5,441 nucleotides of DNA from JANWLD01 sp036276695 (GTDB lineage: Bacteria > Patescibacteriota > Saccharimonadia > Saccharimonadales > 2-12-FULL-41-12), in contig DASUOI010000023.1 in assembly GCA_036276695.1 (NCBI GenBank), positions 1 to 5,441 of the forward strand. The letters are read 5' to 3'. Both the position numbers and the translations under genes were made by a program. This document shows positions 5,120 to 5,441 of this stretch, piece by piece. Every line of letters begins with the position of its first letter. Positions within the stretch are counted from its first letter, which is position 1. The notes under the pieces are model-generated. The model did not search any database. It saw nothing but the letters and a program-made list of their open reading frames with translations, and had not been told where the DNA came from.

Positions 5120-5441
5120 ATGTTCGTAGATAAAGTTACGGTCAGGTTAAAGGCTGGAAAAGGCGGGGACGGTATTGTCAGTTTTCGCCATGAGAAATTT
5201 ATTGAACGCGGCGGCCCGGATGGCGGTGACGGCGGCGACGGTGGCAGTATCGTTGTCCGAGCCAGCAATAATCAGAACACCTTGGCAAAATATCGCTATA
5301 AAAAAGAAATATCAGCCGGACCAGGCAAAAGCGGGAGTAAACGTAAAAAGCACGGCAGAAGCGGGAAAGATTTAGTTATAAGTCTGCCTGTCGGTACAGT
5401 TATATCGGTGAACGATAAAATACTAGCGGACCTGACAAAAA
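5120..5441 (+). CDS. obg: GTPase Obg/CgtA, N-terminal part (3' truncated by window edge)
   Basis: The ATG at 5120 opens a frame of 107 complete codons to the window edge. It begins MFVDKVTVRLKAGKGGDGIV and continues SFRHEKF and GGPDGGDGGDGGSIVV, the hallmark glycine-rich Obg fold at the N-terminus. Further matches are NTLAKYRYKKEISA, then a basic Gly/Lys stretch (residues 67-82), then DLVISLPVGTVI and LADLT, as expected for the first quarter of the family. The GTPase domain lies beyond the window. Obg is an essential ribosome-associated GTPase acting in large-subunit assembly and in stress and cell-cycle control. The start is fixed by the family's invariant MFVD opening, although no clear Shine-Dalgarno precedes it. 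The gap to the LysM-CHAP gene is 68 bases. Confidence 0.97.
   Translation, partial: MFVDKVTVRLKAGKGGDGIVSFRHEKFIERGGPDGGDGGDGGSIVVRASNNQNTLAKYRYKKEISAGPGKSGSKRKKHGRSGKDLVISLPVGTVISVNDKILADLTK

Noticed and set aside
5175..5375. 66-codon plus-strand open frame starting MSVFAMRNLL.
   Set aside because: It is out of frame within obg, whose N-terminal domain is unmistakable in the frame beginning at 5120.
1..5441. CRISPR array, insertion sequence or attachment site.
   Set aside because: No regularly spaced repeats, transposase-like frames or terminal inverted repeats were seen. The only tandem repeat is the two-copy 14-bp unit before obg.

Overview
The window looks like a piece of a Candidate Phyla Radiation (Patescibacteria) chromosome, most likely a Candidatus Saccharibacteria (TM7)-like organism. 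This rests on recognition of the gene set and protein style, not on any search. The clues are a bitopic 'PKRASVLQS'-type protein with a baseplate-J-like exterior domain, its placement between an FtsA/PilM-like ATPase and ruvX-mltG, and a membrane-anchored LysM-CHAP protein. TGA is used as a stop, in the actin-like ATPase gene and in ruvX, and none of the six reading frames that are called needs TGA read as glycine. This argues against the recoded Gracilibacteria/Absconditabacteria. All genes are on the + strand.

Layout. Positions 1-3639 hold a tight four-gene block: (i) the 3' end of an FtsA/PilM-like actin-fold ATPase gene, (ii) a 554-residue single-pass membrane protein of unknown function, (iii) ruvX/yqgF, and (iv) mltG. 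The junctions are a 4-base ATGA overlap, a TAA directly followed by ATG, and (with the start preferred here) a 4-base TTGA overlap. The block therefore looks like one translationally coupled operon. It is followed by an AT-rich non-coding stretch (3640 to about 3884) with several inverted repeats, including a 10-bp long-range pair followed by a seven-T run. Next comes a LysM-LysM-CHAP peptidoglycan hydrolase gene (to 5051) with an unclear start, then a 68-base gap with a tandem 14-bp repeat, then the 5' end of obg/cgtA, which runs off the window.

How the genes fit together. The theme is cell envelope and cell cycle. An actin-like ATPase of the division/pilus family is paired with a bitopic protein that could link the cytoplasm to the outside. 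MltG cuts nascent glycan strands at the membrane. The LysM-CHAP protein binds and cleaves peptidoglycan. RuvX/YqgF (nucleic acid processing) and Obg (ribosome and cell-cycle GTPase) are housekeeping genes. The least understood parts are the bitopic protein, the structured gap upstream of the LysM-CHAP gene, and the true start of that gene.
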